Assembly (NCBI RefSeq): GCF_013133775.1
Contig: NZ_JABGBO010000001.1
Coordinates: 1 to 64,000, forward strand
DNA from: Pelistega europaea
Lineage (GTDB): Bacteria; Pseudomonadota; Gammaproteobacteria; Burkholderiales; Burkholderiaceae_B
Length of the DNA stretch: 64,000 nt
Direction of reading: 5' to 3'
Shown in pieces: positions 1-8,872 of this stretch. The position numbers and the translations under genes were made by a program. Below the pieces are notes generated by a model that saw nothing but the letters and a program-made list of their open reading frames with translations, was not told the origin of the DNA and ran no database searches. Numbering within the stretch: the stretch's first letter is position 1; each line of letters opens with the position of its first letter.

Positions 1-44
1 TTAAGAATGTTGATGATTTGACTTTCGCTAGTGCGTTTGCTCAT
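1..44 (-). mobile_element. 5' end of IS3-family transposase OrfA (partial, runs off window)
   Basis: The minus strand reads MSKRTSESQIINIL from an ATG at 44-42, preceded by a clear AAGGAG ribosome site. Seen: only about 14 codons before the window edge. Known: IS3-family OrfA proteins begin with a basic stretch followed by S-x-x-Q-I-x-x-I-L, the first helix of their helix-turn-helix, so the match is good but short. The non-coding end of the element may lie near 82, where the minus strand reads TGAACTTTACC. That boundary is a guess, because IS3 ends often begin TGAAC or similar. Confidence 0.55.
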
Positions 45-107
45 GGTAAAACTCCTTTGAAATAAGTTTACGGTAAAGTTCAAAAAAGTTCTACTTTCTT
101 GTTGTCT

Positions 108-1139
108 TAATTTAGGGGATGGCTACACCCCCCTTTATCATTGATTTCAGCCATTCGGAAATAATGCGTTTTAAGATTATTGTTAGAGCCTAATGCAAAA
201 AGGATGTGTTTATTATTCATCATCACAATATTATGAGGATGAATATATTTTTCTTTTTGCTGAAAAGCATATTCAATAATAGGAAATCCATGAAAAGTTA
301 AATAATTTTCTTCTTCATCATAAGTTTCATCACTAGCGCCAATAGAAACTTGATGGTGATAAGTCAATTTAGAATTCATTGAAAAACCTTGACCATCACA
401 TGCCAAAGAAGGTGTTTGGGGTATATCAAGATGGTGACTTATATTTTTAGATTGTAAAATACGACATATTGGATTTTTCACTATATCGAAATTTTGAGTA
501 ATAATTTGCTGAACTTCTTGTTTAGTAGGCGGTGCCCATCCACCAACAGAGAAATTTTCTAGAGGATAAACCCCTTTTGGCACTGTATCAGGAATAGTAT
601 CAGCTTTGATATTTTTCGTATGTCCTACAGAACCTTTTATGGCTGTAGGAGGGTCCTTTTGTTTCCAATAGGGTATTGTTTCAGTAGTGGATGCTGTTTT
701 GTATTTCCATATTCTATTATTATTTTCCGGATTAGGTATTATTGCATCTGCCCAACCAACAAGAGAAATTTTTCCTTCCTTATTTTCAAACTCCCAGTGA
801 AAATTTTCTTTAAATTCAAAAGTTATTTCAGCCATACAGTTTTCATTTTTATGATTAAAAAAAATCTTCATCATGATTACCATTAGTCGTTTTATAGTAT
901 TGTTTATCAAGTAATCCAGTGATTTTCTTAATCATATTGGGAACGCTAGCTTCTGAGCTGTTTGGTCCCCCTTTGATATAGATATAAGAAGGGCCACAGT
1001 GCCAATTATCATAATAACCTGAAGCATAGATAGTTAAATCTTCTTTTTGAGAATTAGCGACTTTGGTTGGTTTTTCTATTTCAGCTAGAGCATTGGTTTG
1101 CAAAATAGGTAGTAAGCAAAGCCATAATGGAAATTTCAT
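108..1139 (-). pseudogene. Secreted protein of unknown function, reading frame split by a T8 tract
   Basis: Two minus-strand frames (855-1139, 94 aa; and 107 up to about 857, about 249 aa) look like one gene. The first part starts at 1139 behind GGGAGA and has a signal peptide (MKFPLWLCLLPILQTNALA). It ends in DEDFF followed by TAA inside a run of eight T on the coding strand (864-857). With seven T the frame would continue as FFNHKNENCMAEITFEF into the second part, giving a protein of about 343 aa. The second part has several Trp/Gly-rich stretches, an NNN run and a Cys near its end, and no family I recognise. It may be a true frameshift mutation, a phase-variable gene, slippage during expression, or a sequencing error in a homopolymer. 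Alternatively they are two overlapping genes, which is less likely because the join is so clean. Confidence 0.6.
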
Positions 1140-1240
1140 TTTTGTCTCCCTTTCATAATATTTTCAGATTGTAAATGATATTTTTGAATAAATCCTCGTA
1201 AAAAGAAAGAAGGTATTTTAAATATATTTAGCACGCATGA

Positions 1241-1269
1241 TTGAGTGAAATAAATGAAATTGGTATAGT
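1241..1269 (+). promoter_or_regulatory. Likely sigma-70 promoter of the HIT gene
   Basis: TTGAGT at 1241-1246 and TATAGT at 1264-1269 are separated by 17 bases, and lie about 35 bases before the HIT start codon. They match the -35 and -10 consensus at 4 of 6 and 5 of 6 positions. Confidence 0.5.
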
Positions 1270-1302
1270 AGATGTAATCATTAACTTTAGAAGGTGAACA
1301 TA

Positions 1303-1725
1303 ATGACATATGATAATAACAACGTATTTGCGAAAATCTTACGTGGTGAACTTCCCTCTTTTAAAATCTATGAAGATGAAAAAACTTATGCCATGATGGA
1401 TATCATGCCCCAGTCTAAAGGTCATCTGTTAGTTCTTACTAAAGAGCCTGCTCCGACTTTTTTTGACTTGTCTGAAGATGGTGCCAAGGCGTGTATTGCT
1501 ACAGCTAAAAAGATTGCTCCTGTATTGATGAAAGTAACTGGGGCAGATGGTTTAGTAGTATCACAATTTAATTATGAATGTGCAGGTCAAACCGTATTTC
1601 ATGTGCATTATCACTTAGTACCACATTATATTGGTCAAAAAGTGAGTGATCATGCACGTCAGCAAGGTAATATGGAAGAAATTAAAGCATTAGCAGAACA
1701 GCTGGCAAAAGCATTAGCAGATTAA
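1303..1725 (+). CDS. HIT-family nucleotide-binding hydrolase
   Basis: This 140-aa protein carries the histidine triad HVHYHLVPH near residues 98-106, the signature of HIT proteins. These bind nucleotides and hydrolyse phosphoramidate or AMP-linked substrates in the cytosol. The length is normal for the HinT/HIT branch. A GTG at 1294 is in frame, but the ATG at 1303 has AAGGTG at the right distance upstream, so I use 1303. The gene stands alone between its own promoter and a long hairpin at 1753-1797. The substrate cannot be told from sequence. Confidence 0.9.
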   Translation: MTYDNNNVFAKILRGELPSFKIYEDEKTYAMMDIMPQSKGHLLVLTKEPAPTFFDLSEDGAKACIATAKKIAPVLMKVTGADGLVVSQFNYECAGQTVFHVHYHLVPHYIGQKVSDHARQQGNMEEIKALAEQLAKALAD

Positions 1726-1752
1726 AATTTTTAAAAGAAAAATATAATACAA

Positions 1753-1797
1753 AAATGCTCCTTGGCGAAAATAAAATTGTTTAACCAAGGAGCATTT
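1753..1797. terminator. Long perfect inverted repeat after the HIT gene
   Basis: AAATGCTCCTTGG (1753-1765) pairs perfectly with CCAAGGAGCATTT (1785-1797) around a 19-base AT-rich loop. It sits 27 bases after the HIT stop codon. There is no long U-run after it, so termination is likely but not certain. Confidence 0.6.
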
Positions 1798-1828
1798 GGT
1801 GAAGATTAAATGCACAAATAAGCATTTT

Positions 1829-1938
1829 CTAGCAATCAACCCCCACAGTACTAGCAATCAACCCCCACAGTACTAGCAATCAATCCTATAGTACTAACAA
1901 TCAATCTCAGCAGTGCTAGCAATTAATCCCTATGGTTT
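1829..1938. repeat. Five-copy 22-bp degenerate tandem repeat
   Basis: The unit is about CTAGCAATCAACCCCCACAG plus TA. Copies 1 and 2 (1829-1850, 1851-1872) are identical. Copies 3 to 5 (about 1873-1893, 1894-1915, 1916-1938) diverge progressively. The repeat lies between two convergent genes, is C-rich on the plus strand, and codes for nothing obvious. Confidence 0.85.
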
Positions 1939-1944
1939 AGCAAA

Positions 1945-2148
1945 TTATTTTAGGGTTGTTTGTTGAGACATAGCTTGTTTGATTTTTTGATCTGTTTTGT
2001 ATTGGCTTAATGCATAGACAGACCAAATAGCAGCCGGAATCCAACCAATTAATGTTATCTGTAGAATAAGGCAAATAATGCCAGAGAAAGGTTTGCCAAT
2101 CGTAAAAAATTGAAGCCAAGGTAATAAAAGGGCTAAAATAAGTCGCAT
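1945..2148 (-). CDS. Small YqaE/Pmp3-like membrane protein
   Basis: A 67-aa, very hydrophobic protein with two predicted membrane segments (about residues 3-18 and 21-44) and the pattern LIGWIPAAIWSVYAL followed by a basic tail. This is the layout of the YqaE/Pmp3 superfamily, small inner-membrane proteins linked in other organisms to membrane potential and stress. A TTG at 2160 would add four residues, but the ATG at 2148 has GGGA upstream and is preferred. Single gene; no regulatory partner visible. Confidence 0.65.
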   Translation of the reverse strand: MRLILALLLPWLQFFTIGKPFSGIICLILQITLIGWIPAAIWSVYALSQYKTDQKIKQAMSQQTTLK

Positions 2149-2359
2149 GATTATTCCCAAAAAAATTCAGTATTATCGAAAATAAATTAAATCACCGCAA
2201 TTTTGCTTTTGGGTGAAAATGGGAGAGTTTATGAAAAAATTGCTCTCCCCTTTTATTAGAGGTTTTATTGTTTAGATTTTAAAACAAAAACAACTAATTC
2301 TAATTCAAAAGACATAGAATAGAGAAGATATTTTAGGAATAAGCATCCTGGGTAAAATT

Positions 2360-3310
2360 CTAACAAATTCTGTTCTGATCTATGCCTTTTAGGTTGTTAT
2401 TAATATTACTTTCTAGAATTGCAAATAATCGTTTTTTAGCTTCTTCTGTTGCCCAGGCAATATGAGAGGTAATAATTAGATTGGGATGATTGAGTTGCAA
2501 TAATGGGTGGTTTTCTGATGGGGGTTCTTCGCTGAGAACATCAGCCCCAAAACCGAATAATTTTTCTTTTTTTAGTGCCTCTATCAATGCTTCTTCATCG
2601 ATAAGTCCACCGCGAGATACATTTACTAGAATGCTGGTAGGCTTCATCCAAGATAAGACTTCAGCATTAATAATTTTTTGGGTAGAGGGATTTAAATCAC
2701 AGTGCAGGGAAAGAAAATCGGCTTGTCGAATAGATGTTTCAAAAGGAACAAACCCTTCTTGACATGTTTCACCCTTACGTGCACTAAAAATTACTTTCAT
2801 ACCAAATGCTTGTGCTTTTTTTGCAAGCGATTGTCCAATTTCTCCTTTCCCTATAATTGTTAAGGTTTTTCCTTGTAGTTCATACATAGGAGCAGTAAAA
2901 AAGCACACTTTTTGGCTGCGAGACCAATCTTTAGAAATCACATTTTTGTGTAGCACATTAAATTGACGGGCAAGATTTATCATCAACATAAAAGCATGTT
3001 CGGCAACGGCATCGCCAGCATAATGATGAATATTACATACTTTTACTCCTCTACTTTGTAATAAAGGAATATCAACATGGTTGTATCCTGTTGAGGATAG
3101 TGCAAGAAGTTTTAGATGAGGATTGTTATTTAGGACCTTTTCATTAACAATAAGACTACTAATAATTAATACATCTTGGTTATGTACTTTTTGTTCAAAT
3201 TCTTCTTGTGTTAAGTTGTCGAATTCCGTGTAATTTGTTGGAAAATCAAAGTTAAAACGGAGTGGTAATAGCACAGATTTTTGTGCACATGTAATATTTA
3301 AAGTATGCAT
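2360..3310 (-). CDS. D-2-hydroxyacid dehydrogenase (NAD-dependent)
   Basis: This 316-aa protein has the family layout: an N-terminal catalytic lobe, a central Rossmann NAD-binding fold with GKGEIG near residue 154, and the catalytic triad Arg in NVSRGG, Glu in SEEPP and His in SHIAW. It should reduce a 2-keto acid to a D-2-hydroxy acid or the reverse. Glycerate/hydroxypyruvate-type and phosphoglycerate-type enzymes share this plan, so the substrate is open. It is divergent from RidA across about 210 bases, which places it at the edge of the catabolic island and suggests shared control. Confidence 0.88.
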   Translation of the reverse strand: MHTLNITCAQKSVLLPLRFNFDFPTNYTEFDNLTQEEFEQKVHNQDVLIISSLIVNEKVLNNNPHLKLLALSSTGYNHVDIPLLQSRGVKVCNIHHYAGDAVAEHAFMLMINLARQFNVLHKNVISKDWSRSQKVCFFTAPMYELQGKTLTIIGKGEIGQSLAKKAQAFGMKVIFSARKGETCQEGFVPFETSIRQADFLSLHCDLNPSTQKIINAEVLSWMKPTSILVNVSRGGLIDEEALIEALKKEKLFGFGADVLSEEPPSENHPLLQLNHPNLIITSHIAWATEEAKKRLFAILESNINNNLKGIDQNRIC

Positions 3311-3522
3311 TATTTGCTCTCTTATAACACGCTACAATCAAACCTATTTTTGCATAAGATATTTCATCATACCTTGTAGATTGAAAAAATATTAATAAAA
3401 AAAAACCTAATTAATAACAAGGAAAATGAAAATTGCCTTAATACAGATTTGATTCATACTGTTAGCAATTAATTAGTTGAAGATTGGCCCATAAAAGCCG
3501 TTTTATCAAAAAAGGAATTGCT

Positions 3523-3936
3523 ATGAAACATACTCGTATTCGTACATTTAATACAAAAGATACTTATCCAGAACAAAATCTAGATAACGACTTATGCCAA
3601 ACTGTTGTGGCACAAGGAAAAATGGTTTTTTTAAGAGGTCAAATAGGCCAAAATTTAGACACTTCTGAAAGTGTATGTATAGGAGATGCAGAAGGGCAAG
3701 CTGAACAAGCTATGGCAAATATTAAAATGCTTTTAGAAGAAGCTGGAGGAGAGTTAGAGGATATTTGCAAAATTACTATTTATATCATTGATCCACGTTA
3801 TCGTGAGAAAGTGTATCGCGTAGTGGGTAAATGGTTAAAAGGTGTTTATCCAGTATCAACAGGTATTGTTGTCTCTGCTTTAGCGAGACCAGAATGGCTA
3901 GTGGAAATTGATGCAACAGCAGTGATTCCAGGCTAA
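3523..3936 (+). CDS. RidA-family (YjgF/YER057c/UK114) protein
   Basis: This 137-aa protein ends in the conserved block SALARPEWLVEIDATAVIP, where the Arg of ARP and the Glu of VEID line the active site of RidA enzymes that hydrolyse reactive enamines and imines. The frame is open from 3484, but ATG 3523 has AAAGGA at the right distance and gives the normal family length. In catabolic clusters RidA relatives often clear imines produced by amino-acid oxidation. Here the neighbours (DUF1028, M20 deacylase, amino-acid importer) suggest a dedicated rather than housekeeping copy. Confidence 0.88.
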   Translation: MKHTRIRTFNTKDTYPEQNLDNDLCQTVVAQGKMVFLRGQIGQNLDTSESVCIGDAEGQAEQAMANIKMLLEEAGGELEDICKITIYIIDPRYREKVYRVVGKWLKGVYPVSTGIVVSALARPEWLVEIDATAVIPG

Positions 3937-4048
3937 TAAAATACCCATCTTACCTTACAAGATGGCATTATCTCTCATAAAAAGCGATTGATTGACTTAT
4001 AGTTAGTCAACGAAATGGGGAAATTGTTCTTACTATAAAGGATAAGTT

Positions 4049-4720
4049 ATGACTTTTTCTATTATTGCACGCTGTAAAAAAACAGGGCAATTCGGGGGTG
4101 CTATTTGCTCGTCATCTCCTGCGGTGGCGGCAAGATGCCTACAAGCTAAGGCAGGAGTTGGTGTAGCTGCCTCACAAAATATAACAGATCCGCATCTGGC
4201 TATTGTGATGTTGGATATGATAAAGTATGACATAACTCCTGAAGAAGCCATCAATGAATTAGTGAAAGATACAGAGTTTATTGAATATAGACAACTGTCT
4301 TTGATTAACTCAGATAAAAAACCCTCTGCTTTTAGTGGACAATATACCTTGGGGGTCCATGCCCAAAGTATAGGGGATAATGCCGTATGTGCAGGTAACT
4401 TACTTGCTAATGAGACAGTCCCTCAACAAATGTTGAGGGCTTTTGAAGCAGCAGAAGGTAGTCTTGCAGAAAAACTCATGCAGGCATTAAAAGCAGGTGC
4501 TGAAGCAGGAGGAGAAGCGGGACCTATTCATTCGGCAGGGTTAATGGTTGTTGATAAAGTACCATGGCCAGTGATTAATCTTAGAGTCGATTGGTCAGAT
4601 AATCCCATAACAGATTTATATCAGTTATGGAAATTATATGAGCCACAGGTAGAAGATTATGTCATTAGAGCCTTGAATCCAGCTAATTCACCGAGTTATG
4701 GCGTCCCTGGTGATGAATAG
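4049..4720 (+). CDS. DUF1028 family protein (predicted Ntn-hydrolase fold)
   Basis: The 223-aa protein opens with TFSIIARCKKTGQFGGAI and AVAARCLQAKAGVGVAASQN, the conserved start of DUF1028. The family is thought to adopt an N-terminal-nucleophile-type fold, but its reaction is not firmly established. An AAGGA site precedes the ATG. It follows RidA by about 110 bases and precedes the LysR gene by 21 bases. Family members often sit beside RidA and M20 peptidase genes, as here, so it probably hydrolyses an intermediate of the same pathway (inference). Confidence 0.8.
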   Translation: MTFSIIARCKKTGQFGGAICSSSPAVAARCLQAKAGVGVAASQNITDPHLAIVMLDMIKYDITPEEAINELVKDTEFIEYRQLSLINSDKKPSAFSGQYTLGVHAQSIGDNAVCAGNLLANETVPQQMLRAFEAAEGSLAEKLMQALKAGAEAGGEAGPIHSAGLMVVDKVPWPVINLRVDWSDNPITDLYQLWKLYEPQVEDYVIRALNPANSPSYGVPGDE

Positions 4721-4741
4721 TTGATAATTTAAGGATGTCCC

Positions 4742-5725
4742 GTGTTAAGCCGTATTTCATTGCGCCAAATGCAATATTTTGTTGCGACAGCAGAAAGTGG
4801 AAGTATTATTATTGCTTCTGAAAAAATACATGTTTCTTCGCCGTCTATTTCTGCGGCCATTGCGCATATTGAATCCGAGCTACAGGTACAACTCTTTATA
4901 CGTCAACACGCAAAAGGACTTATTTTGACCCCGATTGGGGAAAAGGTCGTACAAGAATGTAAGTTAGTTTTGGATCAAGCCAACAAACTTTATTCTTTAG
5001 CAGCGGATTTTTCAGGATCTATTCAAGGTCCTTTAAGGTTAGGTTGTTTTACTGCTTTTTCTGCCATGGTATATGCTGAAATTATTCATGGTTTTAGTAA
5101 TCTATATAAAAAAGTGACTTTAACCTTATGTGAGGATGATCAGCTAGTATTACTAACTAAACTCATCAATAATGAATTAGATGTGGCATTGACCTATGAT
5201 TTAAATATTGATGAGGATTTAATACATTTTGAGCCATTGGCATCCTTACCTCCACATGTATTAGTGAGTGAAGCCCATCCATTAGCCAATAATGTAGCCG
5301 TTAGCTTAGAAGAGCTAGCAGAAATTCCCATGGTCTTGCTTGATATGCCTTATAGCAATGATTATTTTATTTCTCTTTTCCGTAAACATAAGTTAAGTCC
5401 ACAGATAAAGTATTCTTCACGATATGTGGATGTTGTTCGGTCAATGGTAGCCAATAATTTGGGATATACCATATTGAATGTGCGACCAAGAAATAATTAT
5501 TCATTAGATGGAAAAAGACTGGTTAGATTGCGTCTCTCAGGAGAGCATAGACCCATGCAGCTGGGACTTGCTACTGCAAAAAATGCCACACTGAATACAG
5601 TGACACAGGCCTTTATCAGCCGTTGTAGAGCTTTTATTTCTAACCAGTATATTCCGGGAATGGCTGACAGCAGATTTTATGACCCTCATATTAAACAAAA
5701 ATTTGATGATGAAATTGATGAATGA
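4742..5725 (+). CDS. LysR-type transcriptional regulator
   Basis: This 327-aa protein has the LysR N-terminal winged helix-turn-helix (about residues 1-60: LRQMQYFVATAESGSIIIAS, then the recognition helix VSSPSISAAIAHIESEL) and a periplasmic-binding-protein-like effector domain (about 90-300). It starts at a GTG with AAGGA upstream. Its end overlaps the start of the M20 deacylase gene, so regulator and enzyme are translationally linked. It likely controls the island genes in response to the imported substrate. No LysR T-N11-A operator was confidently placed. Confidence 0.9.
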   Translation: MLSRISLRQMQYFVATAESGSIIIASEKIHVSSPSISAAIAHIESELQVQLFIRQHAKGLILTPIGEKVVQECKLVLDQANKLYSLAADFSGSIQGPLRLGCFTAFSAMVYAEIIHGFSNLYKKVTLTLCEDDQLVLLTKLINNELDVALTYDLNIDEDLIHFEPLASLPPHVLVSEAHPLANNVAVSLEELAEIPMVLLDMPYSNDYFISLFRKHKLSPQIKYSSRYVDVVRSMVANNLGYTILNVRPRNNYSLDGKRLVRLRLSGEHRPMQLGLATAKNATLNTVTQAFISRCRAFISNQYIPGMADSRFYDPHIKQKFDDEIDE

Positions 5726-6848
5726 TAGCGTAGAGTTACTTAAACAACTCATACAGTATGACACAACCTCCTATAAGAGCAATTTGGATTTGATTCAGCA
5801 TGTCAAAAACTTATTAGAGCAAAATGGTATTACTGTCACCCTAAATTTTAATGAGGCTAAAAATAAAGCGAATTTATTGGCAAGTATTGGTCCTTTACAA
5901 GAAGCTGGCATCTTACTCTCAGGTCATTCTGATGTAGTACCCGTAGAGGGGCAACAATGGGATACTCCACCTTTTCAAGCAGTTCTAAAAGATCAGAGAA
6001 TATATGGCAGAGGTACTGCGGATATGAAAGGATTTTTGAGCTGTGCTATTGTTGCTATGCTAAAAGCAAAAGTTAAAAGGCTTACAAGACCATTACATTT
6101 ATGTATTTCTTACGATGAAGAAATTGGTTGCATCGGTGTAAGAGGTATTTTAGATCATTTAACACAAACTTTAACTCCCCCATTATTTTGTGTTATTGGT
6201 GAACCTACAATGATGCAAATCGCTCTAGCTCACAAAGGAAAAGCTGTCTTTAAGGCTAGATGCTGTGGGCAGGAGGGGCATTCCGCCTTAGCGCCTCACT
6301 ATACTAATGCTATTCATGTTGCTAGCAGTCTTGTACAAGCTATTCAACAAGTTCAGGCTTCTTTACAAACTCAAGGACATCAAGATCAAGGGTATGATGT
6401 GCCCTATTCTACGGTACATGTAGGAAAGATTGCAGGAGGTAGTGCCTTAAATATTGTGCCCAATGCTTGTACTGTTGATTATGAAATTCGCTATTTAGCA
6501 CAAGATAATTACCAAGATATACAAAAGAATATTACTTCTCATATTGCAAAGGTATGGGAGAATTATGTTGACATTGAGGAAATCAATCAGTACCCAGGAT
6601 TAGCAACATCAAGAACTATTCAAGCTGTAAAGTGGCTACAGGATGTTTTACCAAAAGATACCTCCCTAGGCAATATTTCTTTTGGTACAGAGGGAGGGCT
6701 ATTTCAAGCAGCCCTAAACAGTCCCGTTGTTGTATGTGGGCCAGGAGATATTGCTGTAGCTCATAAGCCCAACGAATATGTGGATATTGAGCAGTTAGCA
6801 CGTTGTGATGTGTTTTTAGAAAAATTGATAGCAAGTATTGCTGCTTAA
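5709..6848 (+). CDS. ArgE-like M20 deacylase (acetylornithine deacetylase family)
   Basis: About 379 aa. M20 metal ligands are visible: His and Asp in SGHSDVVP, the bridging Asp in GTADMKG, the Glu pair in YDEEIGCIG, a Glu in IGEPT, and a late His in VAHKPNEYVD. It is therefore a cytosolic two-metal amidohydrolase that removes an acyl group from an amino acid. Close in style to ArgE, but the genomic setting (DUF1028, RidA, importer) argues for a catabolic substrate rather than arginine synthesis. Start is uncertain: ATGs at 5679, 5706, 5709 and 5718 all overlap the LysR gene and none has a strong ribosome site. Confidence 0.85.
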   Translation: MKLMNDSVELLKQLIQYDTTSYKSNLDLIQHVKNLLEQNGITVTLNFNEAKNKANLLASIGPLQEAGILLSGHSDVVPVEGQQWDTPPFQAVLKDQRIYGRGTADMKGFLSCAIVAMLKAKVKRLTRPLHLCISYDEEIGCIGVRGILDHLTQTLTPPLFCVIGEPTMMQIALAHKGKAVFKARCCGQEGHSALAPHYTNAIHVASSLVQAIQQVQASLQTQGHQDQGYDVPYSTVHVGKIAGGSALNIVPNACTVDYEIRYLAQDNYQDIQKNITSHIAKVWENYVDIEEINQYPGLATSRTIQAVKWLQDVLPKDTSLGNISFGTEGGLFQAALNSPVVVCGPGDIAVAHKPNEYVDIEQLARCDVFLEKLIASIAA

Positions 6849-6904
6849 CATGATAGCCATGCTGAGTGGTGAAAAGTGTTGTTTTGAATAGCAAATATCG
6901 AATC

Positions 6905-6945
6905 ATAGCTTAGATAGATTAAAAATTTATCTAAGCTATTTTTTA
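6905..6945 (+). terminator. Rho-independent terminator after the M20 gene
   Basis: ATAGCTTAGATA (6905-6916) pairs with TATCTAAGCTAT (6928-6939) and is followed by a T-run. It separates the RidA-to-M20 transcript from the importer genes. Confidence 0.8.
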
Positions 6946-7096
6946 TGGTGTAAGAAAAGCCTTTTGAAATCAGAAAATTATTCTTTCATAAAAGTGGTTT
7001 TGAAAAACTGCATCATTGCATCAAATCTTCAAACTTCATTATTCAGACGATTTCCGTTATAACAAAACTATTGACATATTAAAAAGGAGTTTTTTT

Positions 7097-8611
7097 ATGG
7101 AAATGGATTGGGGCTATGCGCTAGGACTGTTGTGGGACAAAAATTTTTGGTCTGCTACATTAACAGTCATAGAGCTCAGTATACTGGTTTGGCTAATTGG
7201 TATCCTATTAGGTTTTTTATTGGCTTTAGCAAAGCAATCGAAATTTAAAGTACTAGCCTACTGTAGTGAGTTATATATCTGGTTTTTTAGAAGTTTGCCG
7301 CTATTAGTATTATTGGTATTTGTGTATAACTTACCACAGATTCTTCCATCAACAAGTGTAGTTCTAGCATCTCCTTTTATTGCAGGATTGATTGCCATGA
7401 CATTAAGTGAAGCAGCATATATTGCGGAAATCCATCGAGGGGGCTTAAATTCTGTACCTAAGGGGCAAATTGAAGCAGGTAAAGCATTGGGGATGAAATA
7501 TGCGGGTATTCAGCGGCTAATTGTTATTCCACAAGCTTTTCGTATTGCCTTGCCTTCTTTGGGTAATGAATATGTCTCTATTGTAAAACTCACTTCTTTA
7601 GTTTCTGTGATTTCATTAACAGAAATTCTTTTGGTAGGACAGAGGTTATACACACAAAATTTCTTGGTTTTAGAAACCATGTTAGCTGTGGCTTTTTATT
7701 ATGTGCTTATTGTGACAGTATTTGGCTGGCTAATCCATTATTTTGAACAGCGCATTGATATTACCAAAAAAAATCCAGGGTTATTGAGCAAAACTGATCC
7801 TTTGCTTCATCTACCCAAAGCGGCTATAGGCATGCGTAAATTAATTAGCCCTGCGAAACAAGGGGAATATGCTTTGGAAGCTATAGACATTCATAAGTCT
7901 TATGGAAATCACGAAGTGCTTAAAGGCATTAATTTAAAAGTAAAATGGGGTGAGGTTATTTCCATTATTGGGCCGTCAGGATCAGGTAAAACAACTTTTA
8001 TCCGTACGTTAAATGGCTTAGAGTCCTTGAATAAAGGAACGGTTAATTTGCTTGGGCAACCTTTCTTGAAAGATCAAGACATCACAGAGCGTTCCCCAGA
8101 GTATAAAAATCAAATTATCCATGTAGGTATGGTTTTCCAAGGATTTAATTTATTTCCCCATAAAACAATACTGGAAAATGTGATGTTGGCTCCTCTTTAT
8201 CATCAACGAGGTTCCTTATTAGATTGCAAACTTAAAGCAATGGCGATGTTGGAGAAAGTCGGGCTAAAAATGCATGCTAATAAATATCCACATCAATTAT
8301 CTGGAGGGCAACAACAAAGGGTTGCTATTGCACGAGCCCTGGCTATGGATCCTGATGTGGTGCTGTTTGATGAACCGACTTCAGCTTTGGATCCTGAGCT
8401 TGTCAATGAAGTCTTAAAAGTGATTGAAGAGTTGGCAAAGGAAGGACTAACAATGATTATTGTGACACATGAAATGCGATTTGCATTTCAAGTTTCTGAT
8501 CGAGTTGTATTTATGGAAAATGGTCATGTGGTTGTAGATGATAAACCCGATGTTCTACAAAATATGGCACATGAACGTTTACAGCAATTTATTCATAATA
8601 ATCAAAATTAA
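7097..8611 (+). CDS. Fused polar-amino-acid ABC importer: permease plus ATPase in one chain
   Basis: This 504-aa protein joins two normally separate subunits. Residues about 15-225 are a HisM/GlnP-type permease with several membrane helices and the coupling motif EAGKALGMKYAG..IPQAFRIALP. Residues about 260-500 are a GlnQ-type ATPase with Walker A GPSGSGKTT, signature LSGGQQQRVAIARA, Walker B VVLFDEP and the switch His in IVTHE. ATG 7097 follows a strong AAAAAGGAG; an upstream in-frame start at 7016 lacks one. As a homodimer it would supply two permeases and two ATPases. The binding proteins encoded at 8873 and 13161 are its likely partners. Confidence 0.92.
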   Translation: MEMDWGYALGLLWDKNFWSATLTVIELSILVWLIGILLGFLLALAKQSKFKVLAYCSELYIWFFRSLPLLVLLVFVYNLPQILPSTSVVLASPFIAGLIAMTLSEAAYIAEIHRGGLNSVPKGQIEAGKALGMKYAGIQRLIVIPQAFRIALPSLGNEYVSIVKLTSLVSVISLTEILLVGQRLYTQNFLVLETMLAVAFYYVLIVTVFGWLIHYFEQRIDITKKNPGLLSKTDPLLHLPKAAIGMRKLISPAKQGEYALEAIDIHKSYGNHEVLKGINLKVKWGEVISIIGPSGSGKTTFIRTLNGLESLNKGTVNLLGQPFLKDQDITERSPEYKNQIIHVGMVFQGFNLFPHKTILENVMLAPLYHQRGSLLDCKLKAMAMLEKVGLKMHANKYPHQLSGGQQQRVAIARALAMDPDVVLFDEPTSALDPELVNEVLKVIEELAKEGLTMIIVTHEMRFAFQVSDRVVFMENGHVVVDDKPDVLQNMAHERLQQFIHNNQN

Positions 8612-8659
8612 ACCTGTTGTTTATTCATAATTTTATTTTTTAGATAAAATTTTCTTCAG

Positions 8660-8697
8660 AACCCTTCTTATGATTTGAATCAAAGAAGGGTTTTTAT
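8660..8697 (+). terminator. Terminator after the fused importer gene
   Basis: AACCCTTCTT (8660-8669) pairs with AAGAAGGGTT (8683-8692), followed by TTTATTT. The binding-protein gene at 8873 therefore probably has its own promoter in the 8698-8860 gap. Confidence 0.75.
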
Positions 8698-8872
8698 TTG
8701 ACTTTAACAATATGCCAATTAGATAAGAAAGAGCAGAAAAACAGTGATATTGCCATTCTTACTAAAATATTAATTATTGATTAAAAAAATCCAAATTGGA
8801 TTCTTTTTTCATAAGGTCTATAGTCAATCATAAGGAATTTTCCATTATTCACTCACTCTAAGAGGTGCACTT

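Noticed and set aside
1829-1938. Tandem repeats considered as a CRISPR array.
   Set aside because: The units are contiguous with no spacers and no cas genes are present.
3944-3965. Hairpin CCATCTT/AAGATGG after RidA.
   Set aside because: Only a 7-bp stem with no T-run, so not counted as a terminator.
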